Source of the DNA: a bacterium
GTDB taxonomy: Bacteria; Spirochaetota; UBA4802; UBA5550
Direction of reading: 5' to 3'
Assembly (NCBI GenBank): GCA_024224995.1
Contig: JAAENB010000305.1
Location: 1 to 13,516 of the forward strand
Length of the DNA: 13,516 nucleotides
Part shown: positions 7,843 through 13,516 of the stretch, piece after piece
Layout of the letters: every line of letters starts with the position of its first letter
Position numbering within the stretch: the stretch's first letter is position 1
Made by a program: the position numbers and the translations under genes
The notes under the pieces: model-generated
Databases searched by the model: none
The model's input: only the letters and a program-made list of their open reading frames with translations
Told to the model about the DNA's origin: nothing

Positions 7843-8979
7843 TCAAGGTTCAAGAGTCTCGTCTTGTTCCGTAATTACCCCACCAGCCTCTACTGTAAAG
7901 GTTTTGTGTGAGCCGAAGTCGTTGAGGTTTACGGAGTTTGAGTGTACCATAGTAAAGATGACCTGGTTTCCTCTTCGAAGGATATCAATCATATTTTTTC
8001 TTCTCTTTTCATCGAGCTCCGAAAAAATGTCATCAACAAGGATTACGGTCTTTTCGCCTCTTTTTTCTTCAATAATCTCATTTTCCGACATTTTTAGAGC
8101 TATTGCGGCTGTCCTTCTCTGTCCCTGAGAGGCATAATTGACAAAATCATTATTCATGGAATTCTTAAAAATATAGTCATCTCGCTGGGGTCCAACCCCG
8201 GTTGAACCGATAATTATCTCTTTTTCCCGTCTTTTCAGCAGGAGATCAACTATTTGCTCTATTCCAGTAGCTTCTGTTGATAATGAATACTCTATGGCTG
8301 GTATAATATGTTCGGGATCATCCCTGGCAATCCCGGAATAAGTGGATTTAAAAATTACTGAGAACCTTTCAAGGAATTCAAGCCGTTTAGTAATGAGTAT
8401 TGATGCTTTTTCGGCAAACATCCGGTCCCAGATCTCAAGCTGGCTGTAGTCATTTGTCCTTCTTTCTTTAAGCATTTTCAGCAGCTTGTTCCGTGAAGTT
8501 AAGACTTTCTTAAACTCAGATAAAACAGTTATATAGTCAAAATCGACTTTCGACACCGCGCTGTCGAAAAACTTTCTGCGCAATTCGGGAGCACCGTTTA
8601 TAATATTTATATCTATTGGAGAAAAGATTACGGTGAGAAATTTACCAAAATATTTTGAAGCTCTTTTTATCTCTTTTCCATCTATTTTGATCTTTTTTTT
8701 AATTTTTGAGTCCTGGTAGGTACAGCCGATCTCAAATTTCCGGTATTCACTTTCTTCCGTTGTTGTTGAGCAATAAAAGGAATCATTTCCCCACTTGATA
8801 ATCTCGGAATCCCCTATATTTCTAAAAGATTTAATATTTGATGCTATGGAAATTGCTTCAAGGATATTTGTTTTTCCTGTTCCGTTCTCGCCTATAATAA
8901 AATTAATTCCCGGTGAAAACTCAAGGTCCAGGGCTTCATAATTTCTGAAATTTTTTATACTTAATTCTTTTATATGCAT
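7843..8979 (-). CDS. recF: DNA replication and repair protein RecF
   Basis: RecF is an SMC-like ATPase that helps load RecA at single-strand gaps together with RecO and RecR. The protein has 378 residues, the normal length. It starts with the typical KELSIKNFRNYE segment, then Walker A G30-ENGTGKT. Later come the TGxGPxRDD motif (260-268, with Gln266 where His is usual), the ABC signature ASQGQ (283-287), Walker B ending in DD (316-317) and FSELD. All ATPase parts are present. The gene is often found beside dnaA, dnaN and gyrB, but none of these is here, so this is a relocated or isolated copy. It is transcribed divergently from the CULT-domain gene, with 133 bp between the two starts. Its ribosome site is weak (GAGAG). 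Confidence 0.93.
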   Translation of the reverse strand: MHIKELSIKNFRNYEALDLEFSPGINFIIGENGTGKTNILEAISIASNIKSFRNIGDSEIIKWGNDSFYCSTTTEESEYRKFEIGCTYQDSKIKKKIKIDGKEIKRASKYFGKFLTVIFSPIDINIINGAPELRRKFFDSAVSKVDFDYITVLSEFKKVLTSRNKLLKMLKERRTNDYSQLEIWDRMFAEKASILITKRLEFLERFSVIFKSTYSGIARDDPEHIIPAIEYSLSTEATGIEQIVDLLLKRREKEIIIGSTGVGPQRDDYIFKNSMNNDFVNYASQGQRRTAAIALKMSENEIIEEKRGEKTVILVDDIFSELDEKRRKNMIDILRRGNQVIFTMVHSNSVNLNDFGSHKTFTVEAGGVITEQDETLEP

Positions 8980-9112
8980 TACAGGGCTCTCTCATTATTA
9001 GTTAGAAAGCACAATATCCGGATAGGGCTATTTTATTTCAATAATTTCTTGTTTTTTTTTCCCATATTATTTACATTAAATGCAGCCAGGGTCTCTTCCC
9101 GGAGGAAACAGA
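8980..9112. promoter_or_regulatory. Divergent control region between recF and the CULT-domain gene
   Basis: The minus strand shows TTGAAA (9036-9041), a 17-nt spacer and GATATT (9013-9018), a moderate promoter for recF. A 10-bp palindrome, tatccggata (9015-9024), overlaps its -10 box. The plus strand shows TATTAT (9065-9070) without a good -35 box, which could start the CULT transcript near 9077. A strong ribosome site, GGAGG (9101-9105), lies 7 nt before the CULT ATG. With both starts this close, co-regulation is possible but unproven. Confidence 0.4.
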
Positions 9113-9535
9113 ATGTTTGAACAGGATTTTGACTATAATATCACTTCTTTCAAAGAATCTTCTATTGAAAATATATTCAATGCAGCTCAGGATACGGATA
9201 CGGAAAAAAAGAAAAAAGAGAAGAAAAAACCCGTTATTATATGCAAAACCTGCAAAAATTTGATTACCACTCATGATAAAATCATAGAAATTAACGGCCA
9301 ACACTCATATATTTTTGATAATCCCTCAGGGATTAGCTACAGGATTGGTTGTTTTTCATCCGCAAGAGGATGTTCGGTTACGGGTGAACCAACTGCAGAA
9401 TTCACCTGGTTCCCGGGATTTAAGTGGTCTTTTGCCGTTTGCTCATCCTGTTTTAACCATCTTGGTTGGTATTATCAATCAAATAAAAACAATTTTTTTG
9501 GTTTAATCCTGAAAAATTTAATAGACAATTTTTAA
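9113..9535 (+). CDS. CULT-domain (cereblon-like) zinc protein
   Basis: A soluble 140-residue protein whose residues 41-138 form a CULT domain, the ligand-binding fold known from cereblon, where it binds thalidomide and C-terminal cyclic imides. Zinc ligands are C44/C47 and C110/C113. The three aromatic-cage tryptophans are W99, W105 and W119. The W-W spacings of 6 and 14, and the cysteines 5 and 8 residues past the second Trp, equal those of human W380, W386, W400, C391 and C394 as I recall them. Y121 replaces F402. Motifs NPSG, GEPT, FTWFPG, HLGW and FFGL match the family. Residues 1-31 are an acidic extension and 32-39 a Lys/Glu stretch; neither resembles a Lon or DDB1-binding part, so no ubiquitin-ligase role follows. 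I chose the ATG at 9113 because GGAGG lies 7 nt upstream; an earlier ATG at 9080 has no such site. The natural ligand is unknown. Confidence 0.88.
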   Translation: MFEQDFDYNITSFKESSIENIFNAAQDTDTEKKKKEKKKPVIICKTCKNLITTHDKIIEINGQHSYIFDNPSGISYRIGCFSSARGCSVTGEPTAEFTWFPGFKWSFAVCSSCFNHLGWYYQSNKNNFFGLILKNLIDNF

Positions 9536-9702
9536 ACGGCCTGCATATTTGTCATTAATTCACTCTATTATCCTGATTCCTGCCCCCTTTAAGGGGACAA
9601 AAAGCAAGGACACGCCGAGAGGACAAAAGGGCTACAAAAAAATCATCAAAACGACTACAACAATTTCGCTCTAATAACTATTGAACAATTTGCCATAGTT
9701 TA

Positions 9703-9722
9703 GTACATATTAAATGTACACT
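9703..9722. promoter_or_regulatory. Distal operator-like inverted repeat with TGTACACT
   Basis: The arms gtacat (9703-9708) and atgtac (9714-9719) are separated by attaa. The right arm runs into TGTACACT (9715-9722), an 8-mer repeated at 9999-10006 closer to the XRE gene. Two related symmetric sites upstream of a repressor-like gene suggest operators. Confidence 0.3.
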
Positions 9723-9894
9723 TTTTATGGCCTCCTTTATGGAGGAATTTTATTAAAAGCAGCTCTACTACTAGAGCATATAGGGAAATTAATTTAGCCG
9801 GTAATTGTTTCCTTTACATTCTCTTAAGCGGGTACTTTTTATATAAAATTTTTGGTAATATACTTGAAATAAATCAGGTAATTTGTTTAGATAA

Positions 9895-9959
9895 CTAATG
9901 ATTTTCATTAGATCAAAGACAGTATTTCAGCAGGATACGGTCTTTGAGTATCATTTTTT
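9895..9959 (+). terminator. Tandem hairpins followed by a T run
   Basis: The first hairpin has 7-bp arms, ctaatga (9895-9901) and tcattag (9905-9911). The second starts one base later: an 8-bp stem (9913-9920 with 9940-9947), a 1x1 internal loop and 4 more pairs (9922-9925 with 9935-9938). A run of six T's follows at 9954-9959, a few bases past the stem. This could be an intrinsic terminator or the 3' end of a small RNA. The nearest upstream gene ends 360 bp earlier, which is far for an ordinary gene terminator. Confidence 0.4.
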
Positions 9960-9996
9960 ATATTGAGAGTGTCTATTCATAAATAAAGCTGCTTCA

Positions 9997-10006
9997 AGTG
10001 TACACT
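9997..10006. promoter_or_regulatory. AGTGTACACT palindrome, proximal operator candidate
   Basis: A perfect 10-bp palindrome about 110 bp before the XRE gene. It overlaps a TATACA box (10006-10011) and shares TGTACACT with 9715-9722. XRE-family repressors commonly bind short symmetric sites and control themselves, so self-regulation is a reasonable inference. Confidence 0.35.
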
Positions 10007-10057
10007 ATACAGGGCTTTTATAAGAAAATCTATCAGGCAGCCTTGATGAGCGCCTTA

Positions 10058-10086
10058 TAGACCGGTTTTAAAAAATTTTATATAAC
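10058..10086 (+). promoter_or_regulatory. Candidate promoter of the XRE gene
   Basis: TAGACC (10058-10063), a 17-nt spacer and TATAAC (10081-10086, five of six) lie about 30 nt upstream of the proposed start. The -35 box is weak. Confidence 0.35.
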
Positions 10087-10116
10087 ACAAATCTAAAAGG
10101 ATGAAAAGATACAATT

Positions 10117-10533
10117 ATGGGTACTGAAAGCAGATACAAAGAACGGTACAAGGATCATATGATCCTTTCGGAAGAAATCCTTAATGACGAAAAAGAAGCT
10201 GATTTCTTCCGTGAGCTAAGAGCCAGAATGAAAGAAGCCAGAAAAGAACTCAAGATGACACAGAGAGAATTTGGTGAATCCGCCGGGATAGACAGAAGAT
10301 ATGTCGCAAAAGTTGAATGCGGATCACAAAATCCTTCATTTAAATTCTTAAGAAGCATCTCTATTAAGCATAAAGTTTCTCTTGATTGGCTCCTCTATGG
10401 AGCAGGGGAAAAATATGTTGATATCGGAGAGAAAAACTACGGAAATGAGCTTATGACCTTTAAAAAGTTGCTCGATAATGCTTCTCAAGAAGATATTGAT
10501 GTCATTATGACGATGATTACTAAAATTATATAA
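10117..10533 (+). CDS. XRE-family helix-turn-helix regulator
   Basis: A DNA-binding protein of 138 residues resembling phage Cro/CI-type repressors. The HTH domain spans about 33-96. Visible marks are K46-MTQREFGESAGI, the RRYVAKVECG recognition segment and VSLDWLLYG, which often closes this domain. Residues 97-138 form a short helical tail with no peptidase or ligand-binding motif, so cleavage-type induction is unlikely. The start is uncertain. ATG 10117 has no clear ribosome site, whereas the in-frame ATG at 10159 has AAGGA 4 nt upstream and would give 124 residues with the whole HTH. The gene is flanked by 581 and 343 bp without genes, and TGTACACT motifs lie upstream. Isolated regulators of this kind can be phage remnants, but no other phage gene is present. 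Confidence 0.8.
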   Translation: MGTESRYKERYKDHMILSEEILNDEKEADFFRELRARMKEARKELKMTQREFGESAGIDRRYVAKVECGSQNPSFKFLRSISIKHKVSLDWLLYGAGEKYVDIGEKNYGNELMTFKKLLDNASQEDIDVIMTMITKII

Positions 10534-10586
10534 TTAGGTTCTTTTTTCTTCTTTAAAAAGAATAGATAAACCAGATTTTTGTGCTA

Positions 10587-10623
10587 ATGCCTTTCTCTTC
10601 CGCCCCGAGGAATAGTAAGGCAT
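10587..10623. other. Two-part hairpin between the XRE and aroC-like genes
   Basis: Outer arms atgcctt (10587-10593) and aaggcat (10617-10623) enclose a 4x4 internal loop and inner arms ttcc (10598-10601) and ggaa (10609-10612). A T-rich stretch follows. It may terminate XRE transcription on the plus strand, though it lacks a clean T tract. Confidence 0.3.
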
Positions 10624-10720
10624 AGTATTTTACCCTGTTTTCCAGCCTCCCCCTCCATAAACATTACCATTAAACAAATCTGGTAATTAGAGTTTAGAGT
10701 ATTAATTTACTTAAAAAAAC

Positions 10721-10748
10721 TTGACAGCATTTATTTTAAAAAAAGAAT
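10721..10748 (+). promoter_or_regulatory. Candidate promoter of the aroC-like gene
   Basis: A perfect TTGACA (10721-10726) is followed 16 nt later by AAGAAT (10743-10748, four of six). The leader would be about 120 nt, long enough for a regulatory structure, but I see no recognisable riboswitch in it. Confidence 0.4.
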
Positions 10749-10876
10749 AGCGTAATTATCAAAAAATATACATAAAATGTAATGTGGGATTATTTGTCCT
10801 GCTTATATACTTTTAAATCAACAATATTTGAATATTACAATTTTACGTTGCAAAAAAATAAAAGGAGAAAACGAAT

Positions 10877-12205
10877 ATGATTGGCTGCACTTATGGAACA
10901 TTTTTTCAGGTTACTGTAGCAGGTGGCTCATACCAGGAAGGGCTTACAACTCACATGCAGGGAGTTCCTTCCGGTATTAAATTTGATGAAAGCGATATAT
11001 ATTATGAACTGCTGCAAAGAAAGCCCGGGCAGGGAGAACTCTCTTCCCCCAGGCGTGAACCGGATATCCCGGTTATTTACAGCGGTGTAAACGCTGCCGA
11101 TACCATGGTTGGATTTAAAAACGAAGGCTATTCCAACGGAACTCCCCTTGTTGTCCTTATTCCGAACCTTGACAGGCATTTTGAGCACATTGAGCAATAC
11201 AGAACTTCTAATAGAACTCCCCGGCCGGGACACGCTTCCTATGCCACTTACCAGAAATACGGACAGTGGGATGATTCTATTGGCGCGGGAATTTTCAGCG
11301 GCCGGTATACTTCTACAATTGTTGCGGCTGGTGCTGTTGCCAAAAGAATACTTAAAGATAACGGCATAGACGTATTTTCATATGTTAAAGAAGCTGCCGG
11401 CATCAGGATGCCGGACATGAAAACAGAAACTATTAAAGAAAGAGTTGATGCTTTTAAAGAATTCCGTGCTAAAAATGACCCTGTTTATAACCTTGTTTTT
11501 ACTGAAGGTAGAATCAAACCGGGAATGCGGATGCTCGAAAAGATGGCTGTTCTGGCGGAAGTTGAAAAAATGGTTCCCGATATTAAGCAAAAGAAATTAA
11601 CAGACGCGGAAATCGATGAACTGGGTGAAAAAGGGCTGCATCACCTGCTTAACTGCCCCGATCTCGACAGTGCCCGTGCCATGCATGAAAAAATTATCGC
11701 GATCCGCGATGACGGCGATTCCAGCGGCGGTGTTGTTGAAGTTGTTGCTACCGGTATTCCGGCTGGTCTTGGGGAACCGGTTTTTAATAAGCTTGATGGC
11801 GAACTTGGCAGAATGCTCAGTATTGGTACGGTTAAGGCTGTTGAAGTTGGCGCTGGTATGCAGGTTAAAGATATGACCGGCAGCGAATGTAATGACCAGT
11901 TATCCATGAAAGACGGCAAGGTTGTTTTTAATCATAATAATGCCGGCGGGATTACCGGTGGTGTTTCTACGGGCCAGGATATTGTTGTTCGACTGGCTAT
12001 CAAACCTACCCCGACTATTGCCCGTGATCAGCATACTATTGACAAAGTTTCTCTTACGGATGCCGATCTTTCGGCTGTTACCCGTAGAGACCCGACTATT
12101 GTTTCCCGGGTTTGGCCTGTTGCCGAAGCTTTTACCGCTATGGTTCTTCTCGACCAGTTTATTCTAAATTTCGCGTACCAGGGAATGAGTAAACAATATC
12201 GATAA
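10877..12205 (+). CDS. Chorismate synthase family protein with altered active site
   Basis: A 442-residue homologue of chorismate synthase, the FMN-dependent enzyme that converts EPSP to chorismate. Family marks are clear: YGTFFQVT at the start, RKPGQGELSSPRREPD (48-63), RPGHA (116-120), GGVVEVV (284-290), GLGEPVFNKLD (297-307), NHNNAGGITGGVSTGQ (352-367) and KPTPT (376-380). Several catalytic positions are changed. The usual GESHG reads GGSYQ, so the first catalytic His is Tyr19. RSSARET reads IFSGRYT, and the later RHDP is RRDP. The second His (H119) remains. The protein is about 60-80 residues longer than typical, with extra sequence around 185-255. AAAGGAG lies 9 nt before the ATG. It may be the genuine AroC of its lineage, with compensating changes, or a paralogue with another FMN-linked reaction. 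I therefore withhold the symbol aroC. Confidence 0.82.
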   Translation: MIGCTYGTFFQVTVAGGSYQEGLTTHMQGVPSGIKFDESDIYYELLQRKPGQGELSSPRREPDIPVIYSGVNAADTMVGFKNEGYSNGTPLVVLIPNLDRHFEHIEQYRTSNRTPRPGHASYATYQKYGQWDDSIGAGIFSGRYTSTIVAAGAVAKRILKDNGIDVFSYVKEAAGIRMPDMKTETIKERVDAFKEFRAKNDPVYNLVFTEGRIKPGMRMLEKMAVLAEVEKMVPDIKQKKLTDAEIDELGEKGLHHLLNCPDLDSARAMHEKIIAIRDDGDSSGGVVEVVATGIPAGLGEPVFNKLDGELGRMLSIGTVKAVEVGAGMQVKDMTGSECNDQLSMKDGKVVFNHNNAGGITGGVSTGQDIVVRLAIKPTPTIARDQHTIDKVSLTDADLSAVTRRDPTIVSRVWPVAEAFTAMVLLDQFILNFAYQGMSKQYR

Positions 12206-12226
12206 CAAGAATTACTATACTTCAGA

Positions 12227-12255
12227 AAACCGGGACGGCGACACTGTCCCGGTTT
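12227..12255 (+). terminator. Stem-loop between the aroC-like gene and ribF
   Basis: A perfect 10-bp stem (aaaccgggac, 12227-12236, with gtcccggttt, 12246-12255) and a 9-nt loop lies 21 nt after the stop codon. Three T's end the stem and few follow. It may terminate or only attenuate, since ribF begins 25 nt later with no clear promoter between them. Confidence 0.6.
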
Positions 12256-12280
12256 CATCATACATGGACAGCTACCTGGC

Positions 12281-13207
12281 ATGAGTCTTTTTAGCAATAT
12301 CCCCGGCACTGATTTTTTTAGAAATCCTGTTGTTACTATTGGCAATTTTGACGGTATCCATATTGGGCATCAAAAAATTCTGTCCACTCTTCTGGACAAA
12401 GCTGCTGACAGATCCGGCGAAGGTGTTGTGGTTACGTTTGCTTCTCATCCCAGGAAAGTTCTTAATCCCGAAGCTCATATTAAAATTATTACCACTACTA
12501 ACGAAAAGATCAATGCCATTGGCAAATTCGGCATCCGGAATATTGTTCTTCTCGAATTTACCAGGGAAATCGCGAATATGAATGCCCGTGACTTCTACGA
12601 CGAGTTCCTTGTTAAAAAAATCGGGGCTAAAGAGATTGTTATTGGCTATGATCATGCTTTTGGCAAGAACAGGGAGGGGAATATTGATTTCCTGAAAGAA
12701 CTCTCCGATTCTACGGGTATTGGTATTACCCGGGTGGAAGGTGAGTCCCTGGATTCCCGGCCTGCTTCTTCGACCTGGCTAAGAAAAGAAATTGCCGAGG
12801 GGAATACCGCTACAGTTACCGCTCTTCTGGGCCGGCCTTATACCCTGAGCGGTGTTGTAAGTTCCGGCGCCAAACGGGGCAGAACTCTGGGCTTTCCCAC
12901 GGCAAACATTGTTCCCAATGATCCGGATAAAATAATTCCCGGTGACGGCGTTTACGCGGTTTCCGTTCATTTTAAGAATGGCGATGAAAAACCGGGCATG
13001 CTCAATATTGGGCAGAACCCTACATTTCCGGACAGCAAAAAAACCATTGAAGTTAATATTTTCGACTTTAACGAAGATATTTATAATACACTAATTTCCG
13101 TTGAATTTCACCACAAGATCCGCAAAGAGGTCCGGTTCAATTCCCCTGAAGAGCTTATTGCTCAGCTGGAAAAAGACAAGGCTGCGGCGCTTGACCTGCT
13201 CAGTTGA
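12281..13207 (+). CDS. ribF: Bifunctional riboflavin kinase / FAD synthetase RibF
   Basis: RibF phosphorylates riboflavin to FMN and adenylylates FMN to FAD. The protein has 308 residues, a usual length. The N-terminal nucleotidyltransferase half (about 1-175) has GNFDG (21-25) and HIGH (27-30), YDHAFGKN (123-130) and SSTWLR (163-168, where Arg is usual in place of Trp). The C-terminal kinase half (about 184-305) has GRTLGFPTAN (200-209), GVYAV (223-227) and the catalytic glutamate E257. The start codon has almost no Shine-Dalgarno sequence. A six-codon open frame at 12264-12284 ends with TGA overlapping the ribF ATG (ATGA), which could couple translation. The gene follows a stem-loop after the aroC-like gene. 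No FMN riboswitch consensus is visible upstream. Confidence 0.93.
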   Translation: MSLFSNIPGTDFFRNPVVTIGNFDGIHIGHQKILSTLLDKAADRSGEGVVVTFASHPRKVLNPEAHIKIITTTNEKINAIGKFGIRNIVLLEFTREIANMNARDFYDEFLVKKIGAKEIVIGYDHAFGKNREGNIDFLKELSDSTGIGITRVEGESLDSRPASSTWLRKEIAEGNTATVTALLGRPYTLSGVVSSGAKRGRTLGFPTANIVPNDPDKIIPGDGVYAVSVHFKNGDEKPGMLNIGQNPTFPDSKKTIEVNIFDFNEDIYNTLISVEFHHKIRKEVRFNSPEELIAQLEKDKAAALDLLS

Positions 13208-13381
13208 CAGAGTTCCGCCAACCAGTCTCTTTTTATTCCCAATCCACTCTCAAGAAACTCTTTTTGAATAGAGCCTGTTTTCCGGGAAGAGAGACGTTGC
13301 GTGCAACGTCTTTACGGGTTGGTTTCCGGAGATTTGTCCCGGGTCAACACCACAGAGGGGAATCCCAGATAAACACCGTGA

Positions 13382-13401
13382 GGGCACGGCACGCCGTGCC
13401 C
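13382..13401. repeat. GC-rich 20-bp palindrome
   Basis: Arms gggcacggc and gccgtgccc flank two bases. It lies near the centre of the inverted repeat pair. Very similar palindromes followed by cctac occur between genes in many bacterial genomes, as I recall them. Confidence 0.6.
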
Positions 13402-13417
13402 CTACACGTACCGAATA

Positions 13418-13438
13418 CCCTCGCAGGGGCCGCACTCC
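13418..13438. repeat. Short GC-rich interspersed repeat, right copy (inverted)
   Basis: ccctcgcaggggccgcac is the reverse complement of a close relative of the unit at 89-110, matching at 19 of 21 bases. It lies between the central palindrome and the right inverted unit. Confidence 0.55.
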
Positions 13439-13516
13439 TTCCCGGAATCTCCATAACCCTGGCCAGAAACCAGCCAGTAAAGGCGTTGCACTGCAACGTC
13501 TCTCAGAACCAAACCC

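Larger units (their letters stand above)
9536..10116. other. 581-bp non-coding stretch between the CULT and XRE genes
   Basis: I find no credible gene here. The region holds a CCCCTT-T-AAGGGG palindrome (9584-9596), an inverted repeat gtacat-attaa-atgtac (9703-9719), a small cctcc/ggagg hairpin (9731-9745), two adjacent hairpins with a T run (9895-9959) and an AGTGTACACT palindrome (9997-10006). A promoter for the XRE gene is possible at 10058-10086. The amount of structure suggests regulation or a decayed element. Confidence 0.5.
10534..10876. other. 343-bp AT-rich gap with a hairpin and a promoter
   Basis: No gene is visible. A hairpin at 10587-10623 and a TTGACA-type promoter at 10721-10748 are described separately. 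A weak AT-only inverted pair follows the XRE stop. Complementary 8-mers ccagattt (near 10571) and aaatctgg (near 10676) lie about 100 bp apart. Confidence 0.5.
13208..13516. repeat. Inverted, MITE-like palindromic repeat region after ribF
   Basis: No gene is visible. Two diverged inverted copies of one unit face each other, roughly 13290-13336 and 13448-13505. Each ends in an agacgttgc/gcaacgtct-type palindrome (13292-13311 and 13483-13500) and carries gtaaag and gaaacca segments in matching order. Near the centre is gggcacggc-ac-gccgtgccc (13382-13401), then the short repeat shared with 89-110. ttccgggaag (13280-13289) and its complement (13438-13447) also pair. The layout suggests a non-autonomous mobile element or nested intergenic palindromes. 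The right side is cut by the window end. Confidence 0.6.

Noticed and set aside
9080..9112. Upstream ATG start for the CULT gene
   Set aside because: It would place the strong GGAGG inside the coding region and has no ribosome site of its own; the ATG at 9113 is better supported.
9071..9304. Minus-strand open frame opposite the CULT gene
   Set aside because: It is antisense to a coding region with family-level similarity, and its own residues show no domain or ribosome site.
9584..9596. CCCCTT-T-AAGGGG as terminator of the CULT gene
   Set aside because: The loop is a single base and no T tract follows, so it is better viewed as a palindrome of unknown role.
9536..10116. tRNA or other standard RNA gene in the large gap
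   Set aside because: I found no cloverleaf with a T-loop motif; the visible hairpins do not fit tRNA geometry.
10877..12205. Calling the aroC-like gene a pseudogene
   Set aside because: The frame is intact over 442 codons with a strong ribosome site and conserved motifs throughout; the changed residues look like divergence, not decay.
12206..12280. FMN riboswitch before ribF
   Set aside because: The gap is 75 nt and holds only a simple stem-loop; the conserved multi-helix FMN aptamer could not fit.
13280..13516. CRISPR array
   Set aside because: The repeats are few, inverted rather than direct, diverged, and not separated by regular spacers.

Overview
The window is a chromosomal segment from a low-GC bacterium (about 40% G+C by eye) with a Gram-negative style envelope. 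The protein mix is a periplasmic LytM peptidase, a membrane VWA-FHA protein, HD-GYP and SpoIIE-phosphatase response regulators, and intergenic GC-rich palindromic repeats. This fits a spirochaete or a similar deep-branching group, but the assignment is an inference with low confidence.

Layout. Positions 1-345 hold no gene but carry a long imperfect hairpin repeat (123-263) and a short GC-rich repeat (89-110). At 346-1311 (minus) is an M23 peptidase with a good promoter and a stem-loop after its stop. Divergent from it, at 1554-3056 (plus), is a VWA-TM-FHA protein. A receiver-GAF-HD-GYP regulator (3256-4887) and a rhomboid protease with a soluble tail (4902-5810) follow as a short plus-strand operon. 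They converge on a single-domain CheY-like receiver (5831-6199, minus) with its own near-consensus promoter, and on a receiver plus SpoIIE/PP2C phosphatase (6291-7682, minus). recF follows (7843-8979, minus).

The most notable gene is at 9113-9535 (plus), divergent from recF. It encodes a 140-residue protein with a complete CULT domain, the thalidomide-binding fold of cereblon. All four zinc cysteines and all three cage tryptophans have the same local spacing as in the human protein. A 581-bp non-coding stretch with hairpins and a repeated TGTACACT motif leads to an XRE-type repressor-like gene (10117-10533). After a 343-bp gap come a chorismate synthase homologue with an altered active site and an insertion (10877-12205), a terminator-like stem-loop, and ribF (12281-13207). 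The last 300 bp form an inverted, MITE-like palindromic repeat.

How the genes fit together. Three response regulators without a visible histidine kinase, the VWA-FHA protein and the rhomboid make a signalling and envelope block. The chorismate synthase family uses FMN and RibF makes FMN and FAD, so those two neighbours are biochemically compatible, though a stem-loop separates them. The CULT protein shows no clear functional link to a neighbour apart from sharing an upstream region with recF.
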